Shown: positions 1 to 10,474, numbered from the stretch's first letter. The stretch: DNA of 64,000 nucleotides from Halichondria panicea (GCF_963675165.1 NC_087392.1:5525442-5589441), one strand, 5' to 3'. Program-made: numbers and translations. The notes: generated from the letters alone by a model not told the origin.

Positions 1-22
1 GACCTTAACCTCCTCCCCACAG

Positions 23-2956
23 CAATTCACCCGGGGTATTGTCATCATCTCCCCTGAACCCACGACCGAGACCTGCACCTTCCCTCGCGAGTGTGACACC
101 ACACTCATCAGCCCTTGTCTCAATAATGGCACCTGTATCGCCATGGAAACAACCGGCTCATATAACTGTTCCTGTGCCAGTGGATTTTTCGGTCAAGGTT
201 GTCAATATTTTGATGCTTGCTCGCTAACTCCATGCGTTAATGGTGGTATCTGTCAAGTCGACATTTTGAACAAAAACCAATTCGTATGCACTTGTCCCGA
301 AGGAACCACTGGAGAGATGTGCGAGGTATTGATTTCACCGTGTGCTTCCTCACCTTGTATGAACTTGGGCACTTGCATTGAACAAGAAGATGGGTTTGTG
401 TGTGCGTGTGAGGGAGGATTTACCGGCCTTAACTGTGAAATGGATATAGACGTTTGCAGAAACAATACTTGTCTCAATGGTGGAACATGCAGCGAAGGAG
501 ATGGTTTGGATTTCAGTTGTGAGTGTCTGCCTGAGTTCTCCGGTGAAGTGTGTGAGACGCAAGTTATCTTCTGTACTGAGAACTCTTGTGCAAATGGCGG
601 GGCATGTAATGAACTAACAAACGGTTTCAACTGCTCTTGTACTATTGGCTATACTGGAGATAACTGTGAGATTGACATTAATGAATGTGACGTGGACTCA
701 TGCAACAACAATGCCACTTGTGTAAACCTCCCTGGAAGTTATGCTTGTATATGCAAACCTGGATTTACTGGCCGGAGCTGTAACGTTGTTATCGATTTCT
801 GTGCCAACACATCTTGTTCAGTGAATGGAAATTGTCGTTCTTTATCTGATGGATTTGTATGCGACTGCAATGCTGGTTATACCGGAGCGGCATGTGATGT
901 AAATATCGACGAATGCGATCCTTCTCCATGCTTGAATAATGCCAACTGTACTGAGGGTATCAATGTCTTCATGTGTGTGTGTCAACCTGGATTCACAGGT
1001 CAATTCTGTCAAATAAACATTGATGATTGTACTAGTTCTCCGTGTGCAGAAGATGCCACTTGTCGAGATGATATAGACGATTTTATCTGCGAATGCCCAC
1101 CCGGTTTCTCTGGAAAATTATGCGATATTCAGACTGATTTCTGCCTTGATAACCCGTGCTTCAATGGCAACTGCAGCAGCATAGAGACAGTGTTTATGTG
1201 TACCTGCCCTCCTGGATGGACTGGTGATCGATGTCAGTATGCACTCAGCGTGGCAGTCAAGCTATCCTCGTGTGGTCTGTCCGGAGCTGCTGATATATTA
1301 GCAGTGGAGGGACTAGCCGCTAATAACCAACCTATTGCTTTCAACGGCAACTCTGCTCCTGTAACTAGCAACTATGAGATTACCGAGAGCTACGAAGGCA
1401 TCTATTGGTCAGGTTGGGTGTGGCAGGATGGAGGCGTGGCTATTCTGTTCTCTCTCAGTGATGACAGCATATCGGCACAGCTAGAATCCGATATCCCTAA
1501 CCAGCAGCTGATATTTTACTACACATCAGTGGACAATTTTGATGCTCCAGCATCCGTGACATTTAGCAACGTACCTCTGAAATCCAACCAATGGCAACAC
1601 ATTACAATCGCTATATTCAACAGTGCTCAGATTTTCATCGCAATTGATACAGAATTCACCCAACGTGGAACTATTACTCTACCCCTCGAAGGAACTTTTG
1701 AATTTTTGATTCCTCTCGATTTCTCACTTGCACTCGGTACAAACGCTCCCCTCCTGCAAGACGTTGGTGCTCCATTCTCGGGGATAATGAGAGGTGTGGC
1801 TTTAGCTGGTATACGAGAACAGAACAGTTTCGACATCACAAATATCGAGTCTTGCCTCCTAAATTGTGTGGGTGATCTAGGCCTCTGCTCCAATGGACAG
1901 TGTAGGGATCAGTTTGCGTTTGATCGTCTTTGTGTCTGTACTGATGGATTTACTGGATTGCAGTGCAACTACTTCCACACACGATTCCAAGTGAGCGGAA
2001 GTGGTAGCATACAAACCACCAGCACAAGTTCACTACAAGCCATTGACTTCAAACCCAGCAATGTTAATGGACAATTAGTTGCGAAAAACGAACAGAAAGC
2101 GAATGTAACGGTCAGTGTGAATAATGGATCTATTGAGTACAACCGTAACTATTGTGACTCCACTCAACAAAGTGTTACGGCTGGTATCATTACATCCGAC
2201 CTTCAATGGCATACTCTAAGCATTACCGACAGTGTACAACTTGACTCTGCACAGTCAGTACCATTACCTGAGCCCACACAGCCTGCCTGTAACGCTAGCA
2301 ACAGCGGACGAGTTACCATTGGTCAATCGTTCCAAGGATGTTTTAGAGACATTGAGTTTGATAATAACCAACTATTGGACTCCACCTCGGTTGATCTCCA
2401 AGGAGACGCACTGTTCGGCTGCTCACACGATACTGCACATTTTTTCACTATTTCCTACCTCCAATTACCCGAATTCATATCTCGTGAATCGCAAACGATT
2501 TCACTCGAGTTTAACACCCTTTCAGACAACGGTACTCTCTACTTCAGCAATAGAGTGCCTAGCGATGCTACCGGCAACACAACGATTGATTTTGTTGCTA
2601 TAACGATAGAGTCTGGACGAGTTCGTTTCAGTTTCAATTTAGGCGAGCAAGGAGCGGAAACGATTGTTGAAAGCGCTGGTGCCTACAATGATGGACGTTG
2701 GCATCGACTTCAGGCCGTGCAAAACATGACAATGGCTACTCTAACTGTGGATGGTGAGACTGTGTCCGCCACGTCTACTGGATCTCTAAACTTGCTCGAT
2801 ACTACTGGTAGCGTGTATGTAGGGGGAAGCCCCCAACAAGACGATCGTTACCGTGGCTACAACGGCTGTGTTCGTGATTTGGAGCAAAATGGTGTAGCTA
2901 CTGATCTTCAAGATAATGTGGCGGTACAGAATGTACGATTTGGAACATGCAACTAG
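23..2956 (+). CDS. EGF-repeat / laminin-G extracellular protein, last exon (5' partial)
   Basis: The reading frame is open from a splice acceptor (tcctccccacag ending at 22) to a TAG at 2954-2956, so the first in-frame ATG at 143 is internal. It encodes ten tandem six-cysteine EGF modules, two starting with calcium-binding-type signatures (DINEC, NIDEC). These are followed by a laminin-G/concanavalin-like domain, an eleventh EGF module (residues around 575-610 counted from the ATG) and two more laminin-G-like domains ending in FGTCN. Crumbs, slit and eyes-shut proteins share this EGF-LamG alternation. Unlike Crumbs, no transmembrane segment or cytoplasmic tail follows the last LamG, so a secreted or matrix protein is inferred. 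The signal peptide and earlier EGFs must lie in exons left of the window. The exon is intact, with no frameshift. The domain calls are firm; the orthology is not. Confidence 0.85.
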   Translation, partial: QFTRGIVIISPEPTTETCTFPRECDTTLISPCLNNGTCIAMETTGSYNCSCASGFFGQGCQYFDACSLTPCVNGGICQVDILNKNQFVCTCPEGTTGEMCEVLISPCASSPCMNLGTCIEQEDGFVCACEGGFTGLNCEMDIDVCRNNTCLNGGTCSEGDGLDFSCECLPEFSGEVCETQVIFCTENSCANGGACNELTNGFNCSCTIGYTGDNCEIDINECDVDSCNNNATCVNLPGSYACICKPGFTGRSCNVVIDFCANTSCSVNGNCRSLSDGFVCDCNAGYTGAACDVNIDECDPSPCLNNANCTEGINVFMCVCQPGFTGQFCQINIDDCTSSPCAEDATCRDDIDDFICECPPGFSGKLCDIQTDFCLDNPCFNGNCSSIETVFMCTCPPGWTGDRCQYALSVAVKLSSCGLSGAADILAVEGLAANNQPIAFNGNSAPVTSNYEITESYEGIYWSGWVWQDGGVAILFSLSDDSISAQLESDIPNQQLIFYYTSVDNFDAPASVTFSNVPLKSNQWQHITIAIFNSAQIFIAIDTEFTQRGTITLPLEGTFEFLIPLDFSLALGTNAPLLQDVGAPFSGIMRGVALAGIREQNSFDITNIESCLLNCVGDLGLCSNGQCRDQFAFDRLCVCTDGFTGLQCNYFHTRFQVSGSGSIQTTSTSSLQAIDFKPSNVNGQLVAKNEQKANVTVSVNNGSIEYNRNYCDSTQQSVTAGIITSDLQWHTLSITDSVQLDSAQSVPLPEPTQPACNASNSGRVTIGQSFQGCFRDIEFDNNQLLDSTSVDLQGDALFGCSHDTAHFFTISYLQLPEFISRESQTISLEFNTLSDNGTLYFSNRVPSDATGNTTIDFVAITIESGRVRFSFNLGEQGAETIVESAGAYNDGRWHRLQAVQNMTMATLTVDGETVSATSTGSLNLLDTTGSVYVGGSPQQDDRYRGYNGCVRDLEQNGVATDLQDNVAVQNVRFGTCN

Positions 2957-3547
2957 TAACTGCTTATACAAACTTTAACGATTGTAGATTATTGAACAAT
3001 AATTATTGAACAAGCTTAGTGATTTGTAGTACTGACTCAAGATTAGATATTGTATATATAACATTTACTTTTCTTGGCAACATGCGTTGTTATGTGCATG
3101 GAGGAGTTGTTATGTGCATGGAGGAGTGATTTGACTGAAAAAGTATCAAAATTAGACTTTGAAATACAATTAACAGCATTATACAGAGCACTATAATTAT
3201 GATTCTACTGTTCAGTTATTCTTCAACATCATCTCCGTACTTGTTTTTGCGGACTACCTTTCCTGTGTGGGTGGGTGTGGGTGTGTTGGTATAATAATAA
3301 CAATAGCATACATTTCAAGACAGTCTATAGAATACTTATGCTTGGACAATCAACATAGCTATATACCAAACAAACAAACAGTGCCTAAAGCGCCTAATTT
3401 ACTTTTGTCACCAGTTTTGTATAAAAAAAAGTGGTGGAATTTGGTAAACACAAATACACTGAAACTACAAAGATCACGTATAATTATGACAATCAAAGTT
3501 TCTACCAAAATCATAATTAGTATATAAGAGCTATGATTATACAGTAA
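2957..3547. other. Intergenic region between convergent genes
   Basis: AT-rich sequence between the end of the EGF/LamG gene and the end of the minus-strand OCIA gene. It contains a short direct repeat (gttgttatgtgcatggagga, twice near 3087-3126). No coding segment is visible. Confidence 0.6.
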
Positions 3548-4699
3548 CTACTTACTGCGTTGCTGTTGTTGTTTTTCTTGCCTCCAATCCTCCTCCTCTA
3601 CTCCTCTTTTCCTGCCTCCAGTATCCTCCCTGTCATTTCTACGGGCAGACTCACGAACCTCATCGTAGCTCCGTCCCCTAACAATAGAGAAATGTCAGTT
3701 AAGACTTATCCATAATAGCTGGTGTATGGTTGCCTCAGTATTCAAAACTATACTCATGGTTGGGATCTACTGCACCTAGTTTTTGATGGTGACGACTCCT
3801 GCTTTGCGAGTGCTCCCTCTGTCTGCTTCTGAATACCACCAAATGCATCAGGCTGTTCGGCCATCTGTTCTTGTGTCTCCAGCAACCTCTTGTCCTTCTC
3901 GTAGCCAGTGTTCAGCGATGGACCCTCACGAAGGGACACGTCCGGTGGAGGTGTGGAGCGTGTGGGGTGTGTGCGGGGGCGTTTAGGTGGAGGAGGGTGG
4001 GGCTGTTTGGGAGGTGGACTTTGACCCTTCTCATCATCATCATCAGAGCTACCGTAACCTTTCCTGTGAACAAACATTTTCAATAAAAATAGGGTATTTT
4101 AACAATTATCTCACAATTTGGCCATTGCTTTCTGCATCTGATCTTTGAGTATCGAGTGCTCTAGAGCCATAATCTTGTCCATACATGTCTGCTTGTACGA
4201 GGCCACACCCACATAGAACGCCCCCAGGAAAGCTCCAGTGTAATACAACCCAGTCCATCGGGTCACATGACTTGGTACACGACCTGCATGATGCAGAACA
4301 GTGAACCATCACTACCGTATGTATTTACTAGGACTACACAATGCACCTTTTAAGAAAATTAATATCAAGGAGACAATCATACATTTTCTCAATTGTCCTT
4401 GATATTCTTACGCACCTTGATGTACAAACCATCTCAACGTGAGCAGAGCACCCACACCGAGCGGTAGACCTGCACACAGGACAGTCCATCATGCTGGAAT
4501 AGTTTAGCTATTATAGTCTACCTCTGGCAACGGAGTTCCTTCGACACTGAAGCAGCACATCTCTCTCCTCTTCTGACAGCTGCATACGAGGTTATCATAC
4601 TACACTTGCAGGCCGTCTATACAGTACCTGGATTCTCCTGGGTGGTCTTTTGCTGCGTGGTGGGGCCGGCGGCTCCTCTCTTGATGGTGAAGAAGACAT
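3548..4699 (-). CDS. OCIA-domain protein (OCIAD1-like), six exons
   Basis: Six exons join in frame on the minus strand with consensus GT-AG borders: 4628-4699, 4522-4579, 4416-4469, 4115-4283, 3776-4063 and 3548-3677, giving 256 codons plus a TAG stop. The N-terminus is Pro/Arg-rich (MSSSPSREEP). The OCIA domain covers exons 2-4: LSEEERDVLLQCRRNS, GLPLGVGALLTLRWFVHQG, then the second hydrophobic hairpin GLYYTGAFLGAFYVGVASYK followed by TCMDKIMALE. That order (helix, two short hydrophobic segments, K-TC-K motif) is the OCIAD1/OCIAD2 signature; these are inner mitochondrial membrane and endosomal proteins. The acidic/proline-rich tail ends in a GRSYDEVRESARRND segment like the C-terminus of OCIAD1. 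Phases agree at every junction, so the gene appears intact. Part of it is duplicated at 36282-36795. Confidence 0.82.
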
Positions 4700-4739
4700 T
4701 TTATAGCTAGCTGGCACGAATCGTTTTCACAACAATTAC

Positions 4740-5351
4740 AAGTTGCCAGAGGCTCGGCGTGGATCCGAGACTAACTAGCGCATGGCATTGGGCATAGAGA
4801 AGAAGGTCAAGTTCTTGGGCCTCTTCATGTCTTGGCTAGTAAAAATATGCTAGTACTGGTTCAATACTGTCCACCTCCATCCATCTTTCACCTGCAACAA
4901 ACTCATCTCAGGTACACAGTTTATACACTTGTGCTATTAAATTTTAATGTAAAATGTTATATTACTTATTCCCTCTACTATTAAACACTGAGACAAAGAA
5001 GGGCATTGGCCAGCCTGTACCACCTATTTAAATTGTGTATGAAATAAGTTGCTACCCTGAGGACACACATAGCTCCAGTTTTATGCAGAACCTCGACAAT
5101 AACTCTAGTTTTTCCTAGAACTATGGAATAAGGTTGTCAAAATGTGAATTTAGTGCTTGTAATTCCTTAAGTTGATCTTTCAGTACTTGTATGCTTTGAA
5201 TTATTATTATTTGGGTGCTAGATCTGCATTATTAGCTTTTGCTTGCAACACTCGTTATAGTGTGTTTTTTAGCCACAAAAGTTTATGAGCCAAATTTTGC
5301 TATTTTCCCTGTACAGTTCACAGTTATTACTACACTCCCTCCCCCCCCCCC

Positions 5352-5395
<44 letters not shown>

Positions 5396-5410
5396 ACAGA
5401 GAGTGGACGA
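4740..5410 (+). pseudogene. Remnant of the SMARCAD1-like duplicated block
   Basis: This stretch is a diverged copy of 36870-37305 and 49840-50260. Shared landmarks are the ctaactRgcgcatggca site (4771), gtccacctccatcca (4869), tgttttttagc..cacaaaa (5263), ccctgtacagttcacag, the C-run plus CA microsatellite, and the first dozen bases of the helicase exon (agagtggacgag, 5398-5409). After that the exon is lost. Nothing here can be translated as a useful protein. Confidence 0.6.
5338..5394 (+). repeat. Poly-C/(CA)n microsatellite ahead of a splice acceptor
   Basis: A run of about 17 C followed by (CA)n, ending in tctacag next to the remnant of the SMARCAD1-like exon. The same arrangement recurs at 11378-11446, 37251-37292 and 50207-50241. 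Confidence 0.85.
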
Positions 5411-5544
5411 GTCTCAATCTATCCCAGGTAATATTAACGCAGCACAAATTTAATACTCTCCAAATATACTTCTACAATGGCATGTTGAGAAATTTGCAAA
5501 AATCAAGGATATACGATACTATAAAAGAATAAATTAGGCACTAA

Positions 5545-6161
5545 AAGTAATTACTTCACATTTTCTGGCTGTATCATCATCTCCACCCACCACCATCAGT
5601 TTGGTCCCGGGGAGGGAAGCAGTGAGGCATACTGATCGAGGTGTTGACATTTGACTAATGGCAATCCATGATGTCTAGTTGTACTGATATATGTCCTCAG
5701 TCTTATCTCTATCAGAGTACGTCCCACCCACTGCCAGCAGGTGGCCATTGATAGTAACAAGGGAGGACCAGCTAACTGGTAAAGGGGCAATCTTTTCCCA
5801 TATAGCTGAGCTTGACTGGGGTTGATGTCTCATGTAAGATGGATCCATAAAAAGTGAATACTGGGACTGAGTTAGTTGTCTTAATGAGCATTTGTACACT
5901 GAATACTTATCTTGAACATCACCAGTTCGTGGGTGTATGTACACATAGTCTCCACAGATCGTTGATTGATGGGGGAGTGGTTGGCACAGGTAGTGAGCTA
6001 ACAATAGACCATTGCATGTTAGCAGTGTTTTAATATTTCGACAGTAGTTAAACTTTTTAATCTCCCCCAGCAACTACCAGTGTGTTGTTAGCGTACACAG
6101 CTCCAGGTCTCCACCGTCCAGTTGGCATGGGAGGGAAGTGTTCGACCCATTTGTTAATGTA
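5545..6161 (-). pseudogene. Kelch-repeat fragment of a kinase-Kelch gene
   Basis: The minus strand matches the last third of the two intact kinase-Kelch genes: STTICGDYVYIHPRTGD, SAIWEKIAPLPVSWSSL, NGHLLAVGG, DIYQYN and MSTPRS...LPGTKLMVVGGD. It has a TAG just after DIYQYN (a Glu codon in the intact copies), a small insertion between the repeats, and frame changes. The kinase and coiled-coil parts are absent. Homology stops at 6161, where a transposon fragment begins. Confidence 0.8.
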
Positions 6162-6304
6162 GACTAAATATTCACCTTCAGCCATTTTTTGTCATGAAAA
6201 CATCGTTATGCAATGTAATGATAATTGCCAAAAATGGACATTGATGCCTATTATTCCCAATTATTCTATTATGCTAAAATTATTCCGAGCATAATTTATC
6301 AGGG
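6162..6304. mobile_element. Solo right half of a MITE
   Basis: About 143 bp that is nearly identical to 7172-7316, the right half of the complete element at 6935-7320. It ends in the same gcataatttatcaggg terminus. It truncates the upstream Kelch fragment. Confidence 0.7.
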
Positions 6305-6370
6305 TTAATGTCCGATTCAGATTGTTCTTCAGATTTAAAACAAAACCGAAAACAGCTCTTGAGTTGTCGT

Positions 6371-6560
6371 CCATGGAAACCAAACAAAGTGTACAGTATT
6401 GTGCCACTACTGCTGATGTGGTGGAGTTGACTGTTAGTTATCGTGATGAGTACAGTGGGTCAGAATCAGAGGAAGATGGTTATTCCTTCAATCCTCAAGT
6501 TTATGAATGATTCCTCCCTGGATGAGCTGTGTGATATTCCACGCTGCTCTCTCAGTGGCG
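6371..6560 (+). pseudogene. SMARCAD1-like N-terminal fragment, copy 1
   Basis: An ATG at 6373 opens METKQSVQYCATTADVVEL followed by an acidic SGSESEEDGYS stretch, then, after a frame change, NDSSLDELCDIPRC. The same series is at 10479-10714. LDELCDIPRCS..KA resembles the helix-hairpin segment before the SNF2 domain of SMARCAD1; this is an inference. The copy breaks off at cagtggcggatcc (6553), a hAT-like terminus. Confidence 0.45.
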
Positions 6561-6660
6561 GATCCAGAGGGGGTTCTTTGGGTTCAATTGAACCTCCCTT
6601 TGAGAAAGAAGTGAGTGGGAGGCTCAAGCAACTAGTTAGTAAGTTGTTCCTTTCTTACTA
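6553..6660 (+). mobile_element. Possible hAT transposon end
   Basis: cagtggcggatccagagggg at 6553 resembles the terminal inverted repeat of many animal hAT elements, which start CAG. It interrupts the SMARCAD1-like fragment. The opposite terminus and a target duplication were not found, so the extent is a guess. Confidence 0.3.
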
Positions 6661-6934
6661 GCTTTCACATGTATTTCTCACTTACCTTTAGTCCTTGTTA
6701 GTGCTGCGAAGCTTTGTCTGTGCAGTTTCAGTGACTATGAAGGCTATAAACTCTCCAGCGTAGTGCATGCAGATTGCGACTTGATGACGTGTAGACCACA
6801 GCATACACTTGCATGCAGTTTTGCAACTAGATGCAAATGGAAGTGTAACCAAAAATGGAACCCATGGAAGCATAGAATATAGATACTTTTTACGATGGCA
6901 GAAAGAGAGAGATACCCACAGAGGGAGAAACACC
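6661..6934. other. Unassigned spacer
   Basis: Between the putative hAT end and the MITE at 6935. No coding frame, repeat or RNA gene recognised. Confidence 0.4.
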
Positions 6935-7320
6935 TAGGCCCTGATAAATTATGCTTTTTTTTTCACTCATTATAATTCATGAAAAATTTGCCTATTATTC
7001 TCATAAAAAATTTGATTATTCTCTGAAAAATGTAACGTACAAAATTAAGACGTAGAAGTAAACACAACACACAACTGACTCAAGACATAATTAATATATC
7101 GTGTTATCTCGCTGAATTGAACTGATCATAATAATTTGCGTAGGTATTCCTAAAAGGGCGGCTGATTCATGAGACTAAATATTCACCTTCAGCCATTTTT
7201 TGTCATGAAAACATCGTTATGCAATGTAATGATAATTGCCAAAAATGGACATTGATGCCTATTATTCCCAATTATTCTATTATGCTAAAATTATTCCGAG
7301 CATAATTTATCAGGGCCTAT
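6935..7320. mobile_element. Mutator-type MITE with 9 bp target duplication
   Basis: The left end TAGGCCCTGATAAATTATGC and the right end gcataatttatcagggccta are exact reverse complements over 20 bp. The 9 bp AGAAACACC lies directly outside both ends (6926-6934 and 7321-7329). A 9 bp duplication suggests the Mutator superfamily. The interior is AT-rich and non-coding. Confidence 0.8.
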
Positions 7321-7537
7321 AGAAACACCACTCCTATGACTTAAGATTTAAGCTGAGAGCACCTGGCAGCAGCCAAAAAGAGAGTTTGGAGTTGACATGA
7401 CTAATAAACGCCCATTTCGAATAAAGTAAATACGGTAATTATTTACTGAGTGTACTGCTCGTTCAGTTCAATCAAAATTAATAGTTTATATTTACATAAT
7501 AATTTGCATAGCGTACAATAACACAAAAGAATAAGCA

Positions 7538-9799
7538 CTATTTAAAAGTAACTGTTTCACATTTTCTGCCTATACGATCTCCACCCACCATCATCACTTT
7601 GTTCCCAGGGAGGGCAGTAGTGAGGCACTGTGATCGAGGTGTTGACATTTGACTAATGACAGTCCATGATGTCTCGTTGTACTGATATATGTCCTTAGTC
7701 TTATCTCTATTGGAGTCCCTTCCACCCACTGCCAGCAGGTGGCCATTGATGGTATCAAGAGAGGACCAGTAAATTGGCAAAGGGGCAATCTTCTCCCATA
7801 TAGCTGAGCTTGGCGGGGACTGAGTTAGTTGTCTTAATGAGCATTTGTACACTGAATACTTCTCTTGAGCATCACCAGTTTGTGGGTGTATGTACACATA
7901 GTCTCCACAGATCGTTGTTGATGGGAGTAAGCTTGGCAAGGGTAGTGAGCTAACAATAGACCATTGCATGTTACCAGTGTTTAATATCTCGACTGTATTT
8001 AATGTTTTTAAATCACGTGATCCCCCAGCCACTACAAGTGTACTGTTAGCGTACACAGCTCCAGGTCCCCACCGTCCAATTGGCATAGGAGGGAAGTGCT
8101 CGACCCATTTGTTGTTAATGTAGCTGTAGAGTTTGTTACTATAGCGTTGTGTGCCTGACCCTCCCACAGTTGTGAGCATGTCACCAACACTGACAATAGT
8201 GAAGTAGTTGTTAGGGCAAGGTGGTAACTCGTGCCACTGATTGTTGCTGAACACATTAACAGTTTTACTTCCGTATGGACTAAAGTATGCCTTGTCTCCA
8301 ATCACGTCTGATGATCCATACCTAATACCAACACGTGCATCAGGTAGTGACTCTATTGTAACAGGTTTCATTGGTGTAGCTTGCTCATCTTGCAGTGCTA
8401 CTTGGTGCATTCGAGTGGATAGATCGTGAATTTCCTCATTCTTGCTTGCCAACGTTTGTCTCAGTTGAGTCACTTCTCTGTTTCGTTGATCGATGGCTTG
8501 TTGGAGGACAGCAGTGTTCTCCTCACTTGATTGCAACTCTTGGTTGAGTCTCCTCAGCTGTCTCTCCCTTGCTTCAGCCTCATGTTGAAGAGTTGCTTTG
8601 TCTTGTTGGAGGGTTTGGATTTCATTAGCTTGTGTATATAGTTGCTGGTCTTTAATTGTAGTCTGTTCATTGTTTTGTACTATTGTCTCTCGATTTGCTT
8701 GTATTTGTGTGTCTTTTTCCGTTATAAGCTGTTGATGTTGTTGTTCGCTTATTTGTATTTGTTCATCTTTTTCTGTGATAAGGTGTTGATTTGATAGTAC
8801 ATGTAGCTGTTCATCTTTCTCTCTGAGCATCTGGTGCAGGAGCATCTGGTGCAGGTCTTGTTGGGAGCTTTCCTGGTACCGTGGTGTCCTCTTGAGAGCA
8901 TCCAGTGTTTGGCAAAGCTGTTGGGAAGATGGTCGTTCAATATCTCTGTCTTTGAGGCAGTGACGAGCAATCGGCAGTAGAGGGTGGGTGGGCTCAATCA
9001 GGCTCAGGTGAGCTTGACGTCTTTCCAGTTCTGGAATCGCTACTTTGGCTTCAACTATGCGACCTGGATTTCGTGGAGCTGGAATTTGAACACTTTCGAA
9101 TCGATCAGTTGGTTTCGGAAACTGTCGAGTTGTGGTCTGAACTAGAAGCACACCAAATGAGAAGTTGTCTAGTTTCTCTGTGTACACTGGTGGTTCGTTT
9201 AGTGCCTCGGGAGACATGAAGGCTGGTGTTCCCGGGCATGTGGTCATTGTGGCTAGTCGGCTGACGTTTATGTCCCTGAATTTGGACATTCCGAAATCGG
9301 CGACTTTGGCTCGAGTGCCTGCAATGAGTAGGACATTGTTGCTGGAGAGGTCCCGATGGATGATCCCATTAGAATGGAGAAAGGCAAGTGCTTGAGCTAT
9401 GTCATAGGAGAGGTTGACTTGGATGTGGTAGGGAATGTCTCCAGGTGATGACTCCAGAAAGTGTGTCAGACTCTCGTCCATGAGCTCCATGAGAAGAACT
9501 GGTGCATTTGTGTCGGGATCGCGATAGGTCCCCAAGTACTGTACAATGTTGGGGTGGTTGATACGACTCAGAAATGCACACTCTGTTTCGAATCTTCTAA
9601 ACGGGTGTCTGTGTTCTTTGCCAGGATCTGGAACAGCTATTTGGAAGAGCACTGGATAGAGTAGCTTGGCAGCACAGAGTAGCTGGTCACACTTGGCTTT
9701 ACACACTGCCCCGTAGGAGCCAGTACCAAAGGTATCATTCTTGAAGAGTTGAACATTTCTGAATATGTACTCTTGTTCACGGTCTTGTCTCTCAGCCAT
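7538..9799 (-). CDS. TKL-like protein kinase with coiled coil and Kelch repeats, copy 1
   Basis: A single uninterrupted frame of 753 residues starting MAERQDREQEY. Residues ~15-310 form a protein kinase domain. It has glycine loop GTGSYGAV (25-32), lysine in CAAK (45), catalytic loop HRDLSSNN (HRD present, Asn in place), DFG, and activation-segment end GTPAFMSPEAL. The sequence is closest in style to tyrosine-kinase-like (TKL) kinases. Residues ~310-465 are Gln/Glu-rich and heptad-like (EKDEQIQ, REVTQLRQ), a probable coiled coil. Residues ~475-753 hold about five Kelch motifs (WHELPPCP, DMLTTVGG, NGHLLAVGG, MSTPRSQC), likely a beta propeller. All catalytic residues are present, so an active kinase with a protein-binding propeller is inferred. 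The lack of introns suggests a retrocopy origin or an intronless family. It lies antisense to SMARCAD1-like exons. Confidence 0.88.
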   Translation of the reverse strand: MAERQDREQEYIFRNVQLFKNDTFGTGSYGAVCKAKCDQLLCAAKLLYPVLFQIAVPDPGKEHRHPFRRFETECAFLSRINHPNIVQYLGTYRDPDTNAPVLLMELMDESLTHFLESSPGDIPYHIQVNLSYDIAQALAFLHSNGIIHRDLSSNNVLLIAGTRAKVADFGMSKFRDINVSRLATMTTCPGTPAFMSPEALNEPPVYTEKLDNFSFGVLLVQTTTRQFPKPTDRFESVQIPAPRNPGRIVEAKVAIPELERRQAHLSLIEPTHPLLPIARHCLKDRDIERPSSQQLCQTLDALKRTPRYQESSQQDLHQMLLHQMLREKDEQLHVLSNQHLITEKDEQIQISEQQHQQLITEKDTQIQANRETIVQNNEQTTIKDQQLYTQANEIQTLQQDKATLQHEAEARERQLRRLNQELQSSEENTAVLQQAIDQRNREVTQLRQTLASKNEEIHDLSTRMHQVALQDEQATPMKPVTIESLPDARVGIRYGSSDVIGDKAYFSPYGSKTVNVFSNNQWHELPPCPNNYFTIVSVGDMLTTVGGSGTQRYSNKLYSYINNKWVEHFPPMPIGRWGPGAVYANSTLVVAGGSRDLKTLNTVEILNTGNMQWSIVSSLPLPSLLPSTTICGDYVYIHPQTGDAQEKYSVYKCSLRQLTQSPPSSAIWEKIAPLPIYWSSLDTINGHLLAVGGRDSNRDKTKDIYQYNETSWTVISQMSTPRSQCLTTALPGNKVMMVGGDRIGRKCETVTFK

Positions 9800-10100
9800 A
9801 GCTAATGACTTGTTAATTGTACAGTTTAAGAAAAGGGGTGAGTGGTTTTTGGGAGCTTTTTGGGTGTGTTAGGCATTTCCAGTTTACATTATCTTTAACA
9901 TGGTTACAAAAACAATGATGGCTATTATAATCTTGTGTTATTTTCATTGAATTGTATGATGACATGTTACATAATGCACATGTACACACATACGTAGTCA
10001 CTATCAGCCTAACTGGGAACTTGGTGGGAAAATGTGAATTTCTGTCAACCAACTGGTGAGTACATTAATTTTTTACTTTTGCTTTCCCCATTATACTGGT
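9800..10100. other. Upstream region of the kinase-Kelch gene
   Basis: Likely contains the promoter and 5' UTR of the minus-strand kinase gene. A segment around 9960-10025 (atgcacatgtacacacatacg, then gggaRcttggtggga) recurs near 14900-14975, so it belongs to a duplicated block. No conserved promoter box could be named. Confidence 0.4.
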
Positions 10101-10474
10101 GACAGGGCCTAGGAAATTTAAAACAACCTTATGGAGCAAATTAAGAATGTTCAGTACGCTACGAAGTAGAGCTATTTTAAGATTTTGGTTTTCTTCCATA
10201 AAGAAGTGACTTTAATATCTCCTCTACCCTTCCAAAAAAATCTGAATCCTAAAACTTTTTTGTGTAGTCGTTACAAGGCAGCCATTGATGCTGTTTTTGT
10301 ATGCAGATAGAACTTGGAACATTGGTTTCTCAAAACGGTAGGTCAATATACTTCCCCCTTTCACCCAAAAATATTTTGGGGTAGGAAGGTGCAAGGTGGG
10401 TGATATTGTAATCAATTTGAAGCTAAAGTATTGAGCAGTTTGCTCCATAATGGGTTGTTTTCCTAGGCCCTGTC
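10101..10474. mobile_element. Non-autonomous inverted-repeat element (MITE)
   Basis: The left end gacagggcctaggaaa...aacaaccttatggagcaaa and the right end tttgctccataatgggttgttttcctaggccctgtc form an imperfect inverted repeat of ~37 bp. It has no coding capacity and no clear target duplication. It lies directly upstream of the second SMARCAD1-like N-terminal fragment. Its GGGCCTA terminus resembles the one at 6935-7320. Confidence 0.7.

Noticed and set aside
253-630. 125-codon antisense frame under the EGF repeats
   Set aside because: A shadow of the periodic EGF coding sequence; no start context or domain.
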